Assembly (NCBI RefSeq): GCF_046297875.1
Contig: NZ_JBKBHD010000001.1
Span: 1,426,001 to 1,490,000 of the forward strand
Length of the DNA stretch: 64,000 bases
Reading direction: 5' to 3'
From: Parvibaculum sp046297875
GTDB lineage: Bacteria > Pseudomonadota > Alphaproteobacteria > Parvibaculales > Parvibaculaceae
Position numbers and translations under genes: made by a program. How positions within the stretch are numbered: position 1 is the stretch's first letter; every line of letters begins with the position of its first letter. Positions 41,333-50,842 of this stretch are shown piece by piece. Below the pieces are notes generated by a model. It searched no databases, was not told the origin of the DNA, and saw nothing but the letters and a program-made list of their open reading frames with translations.

Positions 41333-42169
41333 ATGGCGGAAGCAACCCGCAAGGAAAAGTATACCGGCCCTTATGCCGCGCAGCAGGAGCGCTACTATCA
41401 GCTTTTTGGTGGTGCGAAAGCGCGCAAGAAAGATCCGGGCGGCGCACCGCGCAATCCGGCGCAGATTCCCGCGTCGCTTGTACGCTCGGTGGAAACGCTG
41501 GCCGGCGGCTGGGGCCATGTCTTGCCCGTGAAGCGCGGCGAGACGTTGCGTGTTATCAACACGCATGGCACGCCGGGCGTATCGGTGATCATCTACAATT
41601 CGGCCGATACGAGCGAGCGGCTCAATGCCGGCGACACGATGAAGGTGCAGTGGAATGCGCGGCTGACGCGCGGCGCCGGGCTCTTTTCCGATATGGGACG
41701 CGTGCTTGCCTCGATCACCGACGATACATGCGGTCATCACGATGTGCTGACAGGCGGCTCCACGCCCGGCAGCAATGCCGAACGGTATGGCGATGGCGCC
41801 CTGCGCAGTACATCCGGCAATTTCGTGTTGCTTGCCTCGAAGCACGCGCTCGACAAGCGGGACATCCCGCCCTGCGTCACCTTCTTTGCGCCGGTAGGCG
41901 TCGATGCGCAAGGCCGCTTCCGCTGGGAAGGCGAGGGGCCGAAGCCGGGCGATTATGTGGATCTTCGTGCCGAGCTCGACATTGTCGTCTTCGTGTCCAA
42001 TGCGCCGCATCCCTATGCGCCGGGCCCCTACGCGCCGAAGGAAATCGATCTTCTCGTCTGGAAGTCGCCGCCGCCCGCGGCGGACGACTTCTGCAGGACA
42101 GCTTCGGAAGAGGCGATCCGCGGCTTTGAAAACAATGCGCGCTATCTCGCCGCGCGCGGGGAGGCGTGA
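41333..42169 (+). CDS. cgdA: DUF1989 protein, probable carboxyguanidine deiminase subunit A
   Basis: The 278-residue protein belongs to the urea-amidolyase-associated DUF1989 group: GGWGHVLPVKRGETLRVINT, YNSADTSERLNAGDTMKVQW, DTCGHHDVLTGGSTPG. In guanidine-degrading bacteria the two DUF1989 proteins CgdA and CgdB form the deiminase that turns carboxyguanidine to allophanate. This gene is the first and longer of the pair. AGGAGACGCG precedes ATG 41333; upstream in-frame residues are low-quality. The name rests on family and neighbours. Confidence 0.85.
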   Translation: MAEATRKEKYTGPYAAQQERYYQLFGGAKARKKDPGGAPRNPAQIPASLVRSVETLAGGWGHVLPVKRGETLRVINTHGTPGVSVIIYNSADTSERLNAGDTMKVQWNARLTRGAGLFSDMGRVLASITDDTCGHHDVLTGGSTPGSNAERYGDGALRSTSGNFVLLASKHALDKRDIPPCVTFFAPVGVDAQGRFRWEGEGPKPGDYVDLRAELDIVVFVSNAPHPYAPGPYAPKEIDLLVWKSPPPAADDFCRTASEEAIRGFENNARYLAARGEA

Positions 42170-42174
42170 CATCC

Positions 42175-42804
42175 ATGACAATACCAAATCGCGATGAAGC
42201 CACGGCGATCCATGATTTCACGGTGCCAGCGCTCCGGCCCTGGTCACGTGAAGTGAAGAAGGGGCAAATCCTTCGCATTGTCGATCTCGAAGGTTGCCAG
42301 GCGGTCGATACGCTTTTCTATTCGAAGGCCGATCCGTCGGAACGCTACAGCGCGCAGGACACGGTGCGCACGCAAGGCTCGCCCTATGTGACGGTGGGCA
42401 CGAAGCTCATATCGAACGAAGGCAATGTGATGGGCGTGGTGATTGCCGACACATCCGGCAATCACGATACGTCGGCAGGTGCCTGCTCGGCGGAGGCGAA
42501 CACGGTGCGCTTCGGATATGAGACGCGGTACATGCACAGCTGCCGGGACAATTTCGTGATGGAGCTGTCTCGCCACGGGCTCACCAAGCGGGACATCGTT
42601 TCGAACATCAACTTCTTCATGAATGTGCCGATAGAGGAAGACGGGACGCTTGCGATTGTCGACGGGATTTCCAAGCCGGGCGATTACGTGGAGATCCGCG
42701 CGGAGATGGATCTGCTCTGCGTGATCTCGAATTGCCCGCAGGTGAACAATCCCTGCAACGGCTTCAATCCCACTCCTGTCCGTACATTGATCTGGGACGC
42801 CTGA
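42175..42804 (+). CDS. cgdB: DUF1989 protein, probable carboxyguanidine deiminase subunit B
   Basis: The 209-residue protein is the shorter DUF1989 partner, with LEGCQAVDTLFYSKADPSER, ADTSGNHDTSAGACSAEANT, RYMHSCRDNFVMELSR and ISNCPQVNNPCNGFNPTPVR. Conserved Cys and His residues in these blocks may bind metal or substrate. With CgdA it should hydrolyse carboxyguanidine, releasing ammonia. GTG 42166 overlapping the previous stop is an alternative start. A perfect hairpin lies between this gene and the carboxylase. Confidence 0.85.
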   Translation: MTIPNRDEATAIHDFTVPALRPWSREVKKGQILRIVDLEGCQAVDTLFYSKADPSERYSAQDTVRTQGSPYVTVGTKLISNEGNVMGVVIADTSGNHDTSAGACSAEANTVRFGYETRYMHSCRDNFVMELSRHGLTKRDIVSNINFFMNVPIEEDGTLAIVDGISKPGDYVEIRAEMDLLCVISNCPQVNNPCNGFNPTPVRTLIWDA

Positions 42805-42814
42805 TGCGCTCCCG

Positions 42815-42833
42815 CCCGGCGGGAACCGCCGGG
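42815..42833 (+). other. Perfect intercistronic hairpin before the carboxylase
   Basis: CCCGGCGG and CCGCCGGG pair around GAA. The carboxylase ribosome site GGAGG follows seven bases later, so the hairpin may act on mRNA stability or translation. Confidence 0.6.
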
Positions 42834-42849
42834 TATCATCGGAGGCCCG

Positions 42850-45800
42850 ATGTTCAAGAAAGTTCTGATCGCCAATCGAGGCGAGATCGCCGTCCGCGTC
42901 ATCAAGACGCTCCGGCGCATGGGCGTGTCGCCCATCGCGATCCATTCCGAGGCAGACCGCTTCGCGCCGCATGTGCGGCTGGCGGATGAAGCGGTCTGTG
43001 TCGGCCCCGCGCCTGTTGCGGAAAGTTACCTCGAAATTGGCACCATTCTCGACGCTGTGCGGCGTACGGGTGCGGAAGCGGTGCATCCGGGATATGGCTT
43101 CCTGAGCGAAAATCCGGAGTTTGCCGCCGCGCTTGCGCGAGAGGGAGTCGCATTCATCGGCCCGCGGCCGGAACATATGCGCGCCTTCGCATTGAAGCAT
43201 ACGGCGCGCGAGCTTGCGGAGAAAAGCGGTGTGCCGCTGCTGCCGGGCTCGCCCCTCATCGTCGATCTCGACGATGCGCTGACGCGGGCAGAAGAGATCG
43301 GCTATCCGGTGATGCTGAAAAGTACGGCGGGCGGAGGAGGCATCGGATTGCAGCTTTGCCACCGGGCGGAAGACATGCCGCGTCTTTACGACACGGTGCG
43401 CCGGCTTGCACTTGCCAATTTCAAGGATAGCGGCCTCTTTCTGGAAAAGTATGTCGCCGCCGCCCGGCATATCGAGGTGCAGATATTCGGTGACGGTGAA
43501 GGCGGCGTGATCGCACTCGGCGAGCGCGATTGTTCGGCCCAGCGCCGCAACCAGAAGGTGATCGAGGAAACGCCGGCGCCGGGACTTGGCGCAGCCGAGC
43601 GCGCGGCGCTGCATGAGGCGGCGGTGCGCCTCGGCGAAGGCGTTTCCTATGCCTCCGCCGGCACGGTCGAGTTCATTTATGATGAGCAGGGAAGAAAGTT
43701 CTATTTCCTCGAAGTGAACACACGGCTTCAGGTCGAGCATCCCGTGACGGAGGAAGTGACCGGGCTTGATCTCGTCGAGATGATGGTGCGGCAGGCTGCG
43801 GGCGAGCTTGGCGATCTGAAGCAATATGAGCGTACGCCGCAGGGTCACTCGATCGAAGTCCGGCTTTATGCGGAAGATCCGGGGAAGAACTTCCAGCCAT
43901 CTTCGGGACTGCTAACGGAGGTTTCATTTTCTGAGGGTATCCGCGTCGATGGGTGGATAGCGACCGGGACGGAGGTCACGCCGTTCTACGATCCGATGCT
44001 CGCAAAGATCATTGTGAAGGGCGCGACGCGGGCAGAGGCGTGTGAAAAGCTTGGCGCGGCGCTGAATGCCTCGTCGGTCTATGGCATCGAGACCAATCTC
44101 GACTATCTGCGCGGCCTTGCGCGATCCGATGCCTTTCTCGAAGGCCGGATGCTCACCTCGACGCTTTCCACGCACGAAGCGGAAAGCAGCGCGATCGATG
44201 TTCTTTCGCCCGGCGCCCAATCGAGCCTGCAGGACTGGTCAGGCCGTGTCGGCTACTGGAATGTCGGCGTGCCGCCATCGGGGCCGATGGACCCGTTGTC
44301 GCATCGGCTTGCGAACCGGCTGGTGGGCAATGCGGAGGATGCGGCCGCGCTTGAAATGACGCTCGAGGGCCCCACGCTCCGCTTCCGCTGCGACGCCGTG
44401 GTGGCGCTTGCCGGTGCCGAGATGGAGGCGGTTCTGGACGGTGTGCCGGCCGCTTTCTGGCAGGCATTCGACGTGAAACGCGGGCAGGTGCTTGCGTTTG
44501 GAAAGGTGAAGGGAGCGGGGCAGCGCGCCTATCTTGCGATCCGCAATGGCTTCGATGCGCCGCTTTATCTCGGATCGCGTTCTGCCTTCACGCTGGGGCG
44601 CTTCGGCGGTCATGGAACGGGTGCCTTGAAGACGGGCGATGTATTGCGCATCGCAAAGGGAGGTGCAGTGGCACCCGTCGTCATGACGCCGCTTCCCTTG
44701 TCGGCCCGTGTGCCGCTCGCCCGCGAATGGGAGATCGCAACGCTCTACGGACCGCATGGCGCGCCGGACTTCTTTCTCGATGAGGATATCGAGACGCTGT
44801 TCAACACGGCTTATGAGGTTCACTACAATTCGGCGCGAACGGGCGTTCGCCTCATCGGGCCGAAGCCAAAATGGGCGCGCAAGGATGGCGGCGAGGCGGG
44901 GCTTCATCCCTCCAACATTCACGACAATGCCTATGCCGTCGGCACAATCGACTTCACGGGCGACATGCCGATCATTCTCGGGCCCGACGGGCCGAGCCTT
45001 GGCGGTTTCGTCTGTCCTGCAACGCTCGCAAAATCCGAACTCTGGAAACTCGGCCAGTTGAAGCCGGGCGACAAGATACGCTTCCACCGGATCACCGATG
45101 CGGAAGCGAGCGAACTTCGCGGCGCGGAAGAGACATGGGTGAGAACGCTGGCACGCCCTGCAGCGCCGCTGGCGCGCCAGACGAAAAAGGAAGATGCGGT
45201 TCTCGGCCGGATCGGCGATCTCGAAACGGAGGTAACCTATCGGCGGGCGGGCGACGACTACCTGCTGATCGAGTATGGGCCCATCGTTCTCGACTTCGCG
45301 CTGAGGTTCCGCGCACATGCAATGATGATGGCGCTGGAGGCGCGCGCCCTCGACGGCATCATCGAGATGACGCCGGGCATTCGTTCGTTGCAAATCCATT
45401 TCGATCCGGATGTGTTGCCCGTGCGGAAACTGTTGTCGATCCTCGAGGAGATGGAGCGTGTGCTGCCTGCGATCGCCGACATCGAGGTTCCGAGCCGCAT
45501 CGTTCACCTGCCGCTGTCATGGGACGACGAGGCGGCGCGCGAGGCGGTCAGGAAATATGAAACGCTCGTTCGCCCGGATGCGCCCTGGGTGCCTTCCAAT
45601 ATCGAGTTCATCCGCCGGATCAACGGACTTTCAAGCATTGCCGATGTGAAGCGTATCGTCTTCGACGCGGATTACATGGTGCTGGGGCTTGGCGATGTCT
45701 ATCTGGGTGCGCCGGTCGCAACGCCGCTCGATCCGCGCCACAGGCTCGTCACCACGAAGTACAATCCGGCGCGGACCTGGACGCCGGAGAATGCCGTCGG

Positions 45801-46470
45801 CATCGGCGGCGCTTATCTCTGCGTTTATGGCATGGAGGGGCCGGGGGGGTACCAGCTTGTCGGCCGTACCGTGCAGATGTGGAACAGCTGGCACAAGACG
45901 GCGAATTTCGAAAAGCCGTGGCTCCTGCGCATCTTCGACCGGCTGCGCTTTTTCCCCGTATCGGCAGAAGAATTGCGCAAGGCGCGCGACGGCTTCCCGC
46001 ATGGGCGATATGAAGTGAGGGTGGAGGAGGGATCGTTCCGCCTCAGCGATTATTTCGCATTTCTCGAAAAGAATGCGGCCGAAATTTCCGCCTTTCGCGT
46101 CTCGCAGCGCCATGCTTTTGAGGAGGAGCGCCGCCGCTGGGAGGAGCAGGGCCTCGCCATATCGGCAATGGAGCCCGAAGCCATACCGGTTGAAGACGTA
46201 ACCGATGTTCCAGATGGCGGGCGCCTCGTGGAAGCGGGTGTGCCGGGCAATGTCTGGTCCATTGGCGTTCAACCGGGCGACGAGGTTTCCGCAGATCAGA
46301 CGCTTGTCATTCTTGAATCCATGAAGATGGAGATAGAGGTGCGCGCGCCCGTTGCCGCCCGCGTGCATGAAGTGCACTGCACGCCGGGCAAGATGGTGCA
46401 GGCGGGGCAGGCGCTCGTCACGCTGGTGCCGATTGAGACGGAAGTGTTGAAGCTGGAGGCTGCATCGTGA
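42850..46470 (+). CDS. Biotin-dependent guanidine (urea-type) carboxylase
   Basis: The 1206-residue protein has a biotin carboxylase domain (about 1-450: LIANRGEIAVRVIKTLRRMG, KSTAGGGGIGLQLCHR, FLEVNTRLQVEHPVTEEVTG), a KipI/KipA-like carboxyltransferase part (about 465-1050: VGYWNVGVPPSGPMDPLSHR, IHDNAYAVGTIDFTGDMPII), and a biotin carrier domain with Lys1159 in ESMKMEIEV. It has no fused allophanate hydrolase; that is the next gene, overlapping at GTGA. Enzymes of this form were named urea carboxylase, but those under ykkC riboswitches with DUF1989 partners carboxylate guanidine. The riboswitch makes guanidine the expected substrate. Confidence 0.92.
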   Translation: MFKKVLIANRGEIAVRVIKTLRRMGVSPIAIHSEADRFAPHVRLADEAVCVGPAPVAESYLEIGTILDAVRRTGAEAVHPGYGFLSENPEFAAALAREGVAFIGPRPEHMRAFALKHTARELAEKSGVPLLPGSPLIVDLDDALTRAEEIGYPVMLKSTAGGGGIGLQLCHRAEDMPRLYDTVRRLALANFKDSGLFLEKYVAAARHIEVQIFGDGEGGVIALGERDCSAQRRNQKVIEETPAPGLGAAERAALHEAAVRLGEGVSYASAGTVEFIYDEQGRKFYFLEVNTRLQVEHPVTEEVTGLDLVEMMVRQAAGELGDLKQYERTPQGHSIEVRLYAEDPGKNFQPSSGLLTEVSFSEGIRVDGWIATGTEVTPFYDPMLAKIIVKGATRAEACEKLGAALNASSVYGIETNLDYLRGLARSDAFLEGRMLTSTLSTHEAESSAIDVLSPGAQSSLQDWSGRVGYWNVGVPPSGPMDPLSHRLANRLVGNAEDAAALEMTLEGPTLRFRCDAVVALAGAEMEAVLDGVPAAFWQAFDVKRGQVLAFGKVKGAGQRAYLAIRNGFDAPLYLGSRSAFTLGRFGGHGTGALKTGDVLRIAKGGAVAPVVMTPLPLSARVPLAREWEIATLYGPHGAPDFFLDEDIETLFNTAYEVHYNSARTGVRLIGPKPKWARKDGGEAGLHPSNIHDNAYAVGTIDFTGDMPIILGPDGPSLGGFVCPATLAKSELWKLGQLKPGDKIRFHRITDAEASELRGAEETWVRTLARPAAPLARQTKKEDAVLGRIGDLETEVTYRRAGDDYLLIEYGPIVLDFALRFRAHAMMMALEARALDGIIEMTPGIRSLQIHFDPDVLPVRKLLSILEEMERVLPAIADIEVPSRIVHLPLSWDDEAAREAVRKYETLVRPDAPWVPSNIEFIRRINGLSSIADVKRIVFDADYMVLGLGDVYLGAPVATPLDPRHRLVTTKYNPARTWTPENAVGIGGAYLCVYGMEGPGGYQLVGRTVQMWNSWHKTANFEKPWLLRIFDRLRFFPVSAEELRKARDGFPHGRYEVRVEEGSFRLSDYFAFLEKNAAEISAFRVSQRHAFEEERRRWEEQGLAISAMEPEAIPVEDVTDVPDGGRLVEAGVPGNVWSIGVQPGDEVSADQTLVILESMKMEIEVRAPVAARVHEVHCTPGKMVQAGQALVTLVPIETEVLKLEAAS

Positions 46471-48275
46471 AGTCGCTCACTTTCTCCCTGTCCGCGCTTC
46501 GCGCCGGATTTGCGCGCGGCCTCCGTGCCGAAGATGTTGCGCGTGAGACCTTGGCGCGGGCCGATGCCTTCGCCGATCAGGCAGTCTGGATATCACGGTT
46601 GCCGGCGGAAGATGTGATTGCAAGGGCCAGGGCGCTGGATGCGCTCACGCCGGCGCAGAAGGCCATGATGCCCCTTTTCGGTGTGTCCTTCGCGGTGAAA
46701 GACAATATCGATCTCGCTGGACTGCCGACGACGGCAGCGTGCCCGGCCTATGCCTATCAGCCGGAGCGGAATGCCTGTGTGGTGGAGCGCCTCGTCGCGG
46801 CGGGCGCCATTCCCATCGGCAAGACCAATCTCGATCAGTTCGCGACCGGCCTCGTCGGCACGCGCTCGCCTCATGGCGCTCCCCGTTCCGTCTTCCACGC
46901 GGACTATATTTCCGGCGGTTCGTCCTCGGGCTCCGCGGTTGCTGTGGCGGGGGGTATTGTCTGCTTCTCGCTCGGCACCGATACGGCGGGCTCGGGCCGT
47001 GTCCCTGCCGCCTTCAACAACATCGTAGGTTTGAAGCCGTCCCGCGGTCTGCTTTCCGCAAGCGGCGTCGTGCCTGCCTGCCGTTCGCTTGATTGTGTCT
47101 CCATCTTTGCTTTGACGGTCGGCGATGCGGCGCAGGTATTCGATGTGGCAGTGGCGTTCGACGTAGACGACATTCACGCCCGCGCGCGGATGCCGGAAGT
47201 GCCGGTCTCGCTTGCGGGCGGGTTCACCTTCGCCGTGCCGCGGGCTTCCGACCTCAAGTTCTTCGGTGACGATGAGGCAGCGCGGCTCTTTGAAGAGGCG
47301 GTGGCGCGTTTCGAGGAACTTGGCGGAAGGACACGCCGGATTGACTTCTCCTTGTTCGAGGAGGCAGCCGCCCTTCTGTATGAAGGCCCATATGTGGCCG
47401 AGCGATATGCAGCCGTGGGATCTTTCATCGAGGCCAACCGTGCGGCGGCTGACCCGACCGTTGGCAGCATTGTGCTTGCCGCAAAGGCGCGGAGCGCCGT
47501 CGAACTTTTCGAGGCGGGCTACCGGCTCGAAGCATTGAAGCGGCGCGCGGCCGCTCTTTTCGCAGAGATCGACTTCCTGATGGTGCCGACCGCTCCGACG
47601 GCCTATCGCGTCAGCGAGGTGATGGCGGAGCCGGTCAAACTGAACAGCCGTCTCGGTACCTATACGAATTTCATGAACCTGCTCGATCTCTGCGGCATCG
47701 CGGTGCCGGCAGGTTTCCGCGAGGCAGGGCCGCTCAATGGATTTCCCTTCGGCGTGACGCTGGCCGCCCCTGCCTTTACCGATATGCGGATTGCCGGTTT
47801 CGCTTCTGCCTTCGAAGCGGCACAGGGCCTTGCGCCGGGCGGGCCGCGCGATGCGGCGGCAGAGGATGAAGGCTTCATCGAGCTTGCCGTGGTCGGCGCG
47901 CATATGTCGGGTCTGCCGCTCAATCACGAGCTCACTTCGCGCGATGCGATGTTTGTCGAGCGGACGAAGACGGCGCCGCTTTACCGCTTCTATGCGCTGG
48001 CGGGCGGGCCGCCTTTCCGGCCGGGCCTTGTCCGCGTCGCGGAAGGCGGGGCGGCGATCGAGCTTGAGGTCTGGCGCCTGCCGCGAGCCGCCTTCGGCAG
48101 CTTCATGGCCGGTGTGCCGCAGCCGCTCTGCATCGGAACGCTCGACCTGGTGTCCGGCAGAAAGGTGAAGGGATTTCTCTGCGAGGCAAGCGGGCTCGCC
48201 GGGGCTGAAGAAATTACGGCCTATGGCGGCTGGCGGGCCTTCATGGCGGAGAAGCTGAAACTGGCAGCAAGCTAG
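46467..48275 (+). CDS. atzF: Allophanate hydrolase
   Basis: The 602-residue protein has the amidase-signature domain (Lys in VSFAVKDNIDLAGLPT; the Ser-cisSer part in SGGSSSGSAVAVAGG; Ser nucleophile in TDTAGSGRVPAAF) and the C-terminal allophanate hydrolase domain (about 470-602; LPLNHELTSRDAMFVERTKT). It breaks allophanate into ammonia and CO2, ending guanidine breakdown. The GTG start overlaps the carboxylase stop. Length fits AtzF. Confidence 0.94.
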   Translation: MKSLTFSLSALRAGFARGLRAEDVARETLARADAFADQAVWISRLPAEDVIARARALDALTPAQKAMMPLFGVSFAVKDNIDLAGLPTTAACPAYAYQPERNACVVERLVAAGAIPIGKTNLDQFATGLVGTRSPHGAPRSVFHADYISGGSSSGSAVAVAGGIVCFSLGTDTAGSGRVPAAFNNIVGLKPSRGLLSASGVVPACRSLDCVSIFALTVGDAAQVFDVAVAFDVDDIHARARMPEVPVSLAGGFTFAVPRASDLKFFGDDEAARLFEEAVARFEELGGRTRRIDFSLFEEAAALLYEGPYVAERYAAVGSFIEANRAAADPTVGSIVLAAKARSAVELFEAGYRLEALKRRAAALFAEIDFLMVPTAPTAYRVSEVMAEPVKLNSRLGTYTNFMNLLDLCGIAVPAGFREAGPLNGFPFGVTLAAPAFTDMRIAGFASAFEAAQGLAPGGPRDAAAEDEGFIELAVVGAHMSGLPLNHELTSRDAMFVERTKTAPLYRFYALAGGPPFRPGLVRVAEGGAAIELEVWRLPRAAFGSFMAGVPQPLCIGTLDLVSGRKVKGFLCEASGLAGAEEITAYGGWRAFMAEKLKLAAS

Positions 48276-48390
48276 ACCAACATGGTCATTTCCGGGTTAT
48301 TGTGGACGCTATCCAGGCTCGTGGCTTCAATAGCGAAACAGGAAACCCCGATGATCGAAGCGTCAATCCCAGCACGGAAGCCCTGAGCCC

Positions 48391-49185
48391 ATGGCCATAT
48401 GGGGACCGGACGCACCGGTGCGAGATTCTGTGGCGCCGGACCCGGTTGCGGCTGAGTCTCGCCCCGCTGAACGATGGATCGACATTCTGCTGGTGCCGTT
48501 GGTCGCGAGCGGTCTGCCGGCGGTGGTTCTGGCAATCATGGCTCTCTCCGGTTCGCGTTTCCGGGACCGGTTCGGTATCGATCCTTTCTCGAACTACACC
48601 TTCTATGCGGCGATGGCCGGCTTTTACCTGTCGGTGCTTGCCGCCGTCTCCTTTCTGCTCCTCCTGCGGGGCAAAAAGACCGGCCGTGTCTTCTTCGGGA
48701 AGGGCCGTGCGATCTGGTCCTTTGTTGCGGTTCCGGCTGGCATCCTGCTCGCACTTGGCGCGGCCGGTTTTCTGTCGCTGCTTCCCGATGAGCTGCAGCA
48801 GGAAATGATGGAGAAGAGCGCGGCACTCGAGCCCGGTACGATCGTGGAAGCACTCTGCCTGCTCCTCGTCGTTGCGGTTCTGGCGCCTCTTGCGGAAGAA
48901 ATCTATTTCCGCGGCATCATGCTTCGTGTTTTCGAGCGGCATTTTTCATTCGCATTATCCACCGTCATCACCGCGATCATTTTCACCCTGGTTCATGGTC
49001 ACTTGTTCCCGGTGCCTGGGCCGTCCGGGCTCATCCTCACCGGAATTCTGTTTTTTCTCGGTGTTCTTCTCGCGCTGCTCGCCCGAGCGGGCGGCAGCTT
49101 GCGCGCGCCTTTCGCCATGCATGCCGCCTATAACGCGACGCTGATGCTGCCCGGCGTCTATACACTTCTGGTCACGCAAACCTGA
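48391..49185 (+). CDS. CPBP-family intramembrane metalloprotease
   Basis: The 264-residue protein has about seven TM helices and the CPBP/Abi motifs: LAPLAEEIYFRGIMLRVF (EExxxR), FTLVHGHLF with the first His, and FAMHAAYNATLM with the second His/Asn. All glutamate and histidine residues of the active site are present. Bacterial relatives process membrane peptides or act in immunity to bacteriocins. It follows atzF by 115 bases on the same strand; the gap shows no clear terminator. Confidence 0.85.
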   Translation: MAIWGPDAPVRDSVAPDPVAAESRPAERWIDILLVPLVASGLPAVVLAIMALSGSRFRDRFGIDPFSNYTFYAAMAGFYLSVLAAVSFLLLLRGKKTGRVFFGKGRAIWSFVAVPAGILLALGAAGFLSLLPDELQQEMMEKSAALEPGTIVEALCLLLVVAVLAPLAEEIYFRGIMLRVFERHFSFALSTVITAIIFTLVHGHLFPVPGPSGLILTGILFFLGVLLALLARAGGSLRAPFAMHAAYNATLMLPGVYTLLVTQT

Positions 49186-49194
49186 GCGCCTCGG

Positions 49195-50319
49195 TCAGCC
49201 AAGCTCGCGCTTCAGAGAAAGAAGACGCATGATGTCGCGCAGAGCCACAATGCCTTCGAGCCTGCCATTCTTCACGACAAGCAGGCGCGAATGACCGCCC
49301 TCACGCATTTTGCGAAGGGCTGTCTCCGTCTTGTCGTCCACGTTGATGGTGTTGAGCGCGGAAATCGGGTGCATTGCGTCGCTTACCAGAAGCCGGCCCC
49401 ACGCCTGCTTGCTGGTCTCGCGAAGATCGGCAACGCCGATGCTGCCGACGAGACGCCCGCCATCCATGACCGGGAATGTCTCGTGGAACGAGCCATAGAT
49501 GTAGTTGTCAACGAGATCGCGCAAGGTGATGTTTGCCGGAACCGTGAGCGGGCTGTGGGTCATCACGCGTTCAACGGTTTCCGATTCGAGAAGTTTCTGG
49601 GATTCAAGCTGGGTGATTGCGTTGCGCGATGCCGAATGAAGAAAAAGGCCGATGAGTCCCCACCACAAGCCGCCGATCAGATGGCCGGAAATCAGGCTTG
49701 CCACACCGAGGCCGACCAGCATGAGGCCGAAAATCTGCCCGGCCATGGCGGCGCGGCGCGTGGCGGCCACAATGTCGCCGGTCCGGCCCCAGAGCCAGGC
49801 GCGGTAGACGCGGCCGCCATCGAGCGGGAAGGCGGGGACCATGTTGAAGATCGCGACGATGAGATTGATGAGGGCAAGATAGGCAAGGACGCCGGAGATG
49901 GGTGTACCTGCCCCTGCAGAAGCCATGATGATGGCGCCTAAATAGAAGAACAGTGAGAGCCCGAGGCTCGCAAGCGGGCCGGCAATCGCCATCATGAATT
50001 CGGCGCGTGCGGTCGGCGGTTCCCGCTCCATCTGCGCCACGCCGCCGAAGATGAAAAGCGTGATGCCGCTGATCGGAATGCCATAGCGGCGTGCGACAAC
50101 GGAATGGGAAAGTTCGTGCAGCACGATGGAGAGGAAGAGCCCGGCCGCCCCGATCACGCCCATGGACCAGTAGGTTGTGCTCTCGAAGCCCGGATATAGT
50201 TGCGGGAAATAGCCGGTTGCCAGCGTCCAGGAAATGAGCAGGGCGATGAAGACCCAGCTCACATCCAGATTGACGTCGAATCCGGCAAGCCGGAAGAGCT
50301 TGATTTGCGCGCCGAACAT
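49195..50319 (-). CDS. Site-2-protease-type M50 peptidase with CBS pair
   Basis: The 374-residue protein has about six TM helices, the zinc motif HELSH (SIVLHELSHSVVARRYG), and the second ligand region NMVPAFPLDGGRVYRAWLW, with an FGGVAQM-type loop (LFIFGGVAQMEREP) as in SpoIVFB/Rip3-like enzymes. Two CBS domains form the C-terminal third (about 250-370: VMTHSPLTVPANITLRDLV, VSDAMHPISALNTINVDDKT), likely sensing adenine nucleotides. ATG 50319 with AAGGGGCTGG is chosen. It cuts a membrane substrate within the bilayer; the target is unknown. Confidence 0.9.
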   Translation of the reverse strand: MFGAQIKLFRLAGFDVNLDVSWVFIALLISWTLATGYFPQLYPGFESTTYWSMGVIGAAGLFLSIVLHELSHSVVARRYGIPISGITLFIFGGVAQMEREPPTARAEFMMAIAGPLASLGLSLFFYLGAIIMASAGAGTPISGVLAYLALINLIVAIFNMVPAFPLDGGRVYRAWLWGRTGDIVAATRRAAMAGQIFGLMLVGLGVASLISGHLIGGLWWGLIGLFLHSASRNAITQLESQKLLESETVERVMTHSPLTVPANITLRDLVDNYIYGSFHETFPVMDGGRLVGSIGVADLRETSKQAWGRLLVSDAMHPISALNTINVDDKTETALRKMREGGHSRLLVVKNGRLEGIVALRDIMRLLSLKRELG

Positions 50320-50461
50320 GTCCAGCCCCTTGTGATCCTGAAGTTTAGACAGTCTACACCGCCTGCCGGGCTCCGGTCGCGGCAATCGGACGCTGCGTCA
50401 TTCTTTCTGTATAATCGGCGCTTGAGGCCCCGAAGCCTCGTGCTCATCTAGGGAGAAGCCC

Positions 50462-50650
50462 ATGCCGCTCTGGACAAGATGGCTCATCACGCTCGCCGCC
50501 ATGCTGATTGCGAGCATTCTTGCCGGCTATCTGTGGAACTGGATGTTCAATGCCGATATTCCGAGCTACCTGAGCGGATTGGCCGGTGGCGCCGCCGCGG
50601 TGCCGGTATGGGAGCTGCTCAGACGGGCAGGCGGCGCTTCATCCATCTGA
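50462..50650 (+). CDS. Small membrane protein (62 aa)
   Basis: The protein has one clear TM helix (LITLAAMLIASILAGYLWNW) and a weaker second one (LSGLAGGAAAVPVWELL). GGGAGAAGCCC is a good ribosome site. I recognise no family. It stands alone between the M50 peptidase and the Slam-like gene. Confidence 0.65.
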   Translation: MPLWTRWLITLAAMLIASILAGYLWNWMFNADIPSYLSGLAGGAAAVPVWELLRRAGGASSI

Positions 50651-50842
50651 TTAGGCGGGCCGGTCGAGAGCCACACGCCTCGAACCTGACAGCGTCTTGA
50701 GGGCGTTTTAGTCCAATTGGGTCATGCGGCCCATATCCCCTCCAAACTAGTTTCCGCACCGTGGCGCGAGGGTTGCGCCGCCGATTCTCCGGCTTGGCCG
50801 GCGTCTCGGCTGTTTTGATTCTGTGTTGGGCGGGGTGGATAG

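Noticed and set aside
42244..43848. A 534-codon minus-strand frame opposite the DUF1989 and carboxylase genes
   Set aside because: It is a shadow frame; the plus-strand proteins have full motifs and ribosome sites.
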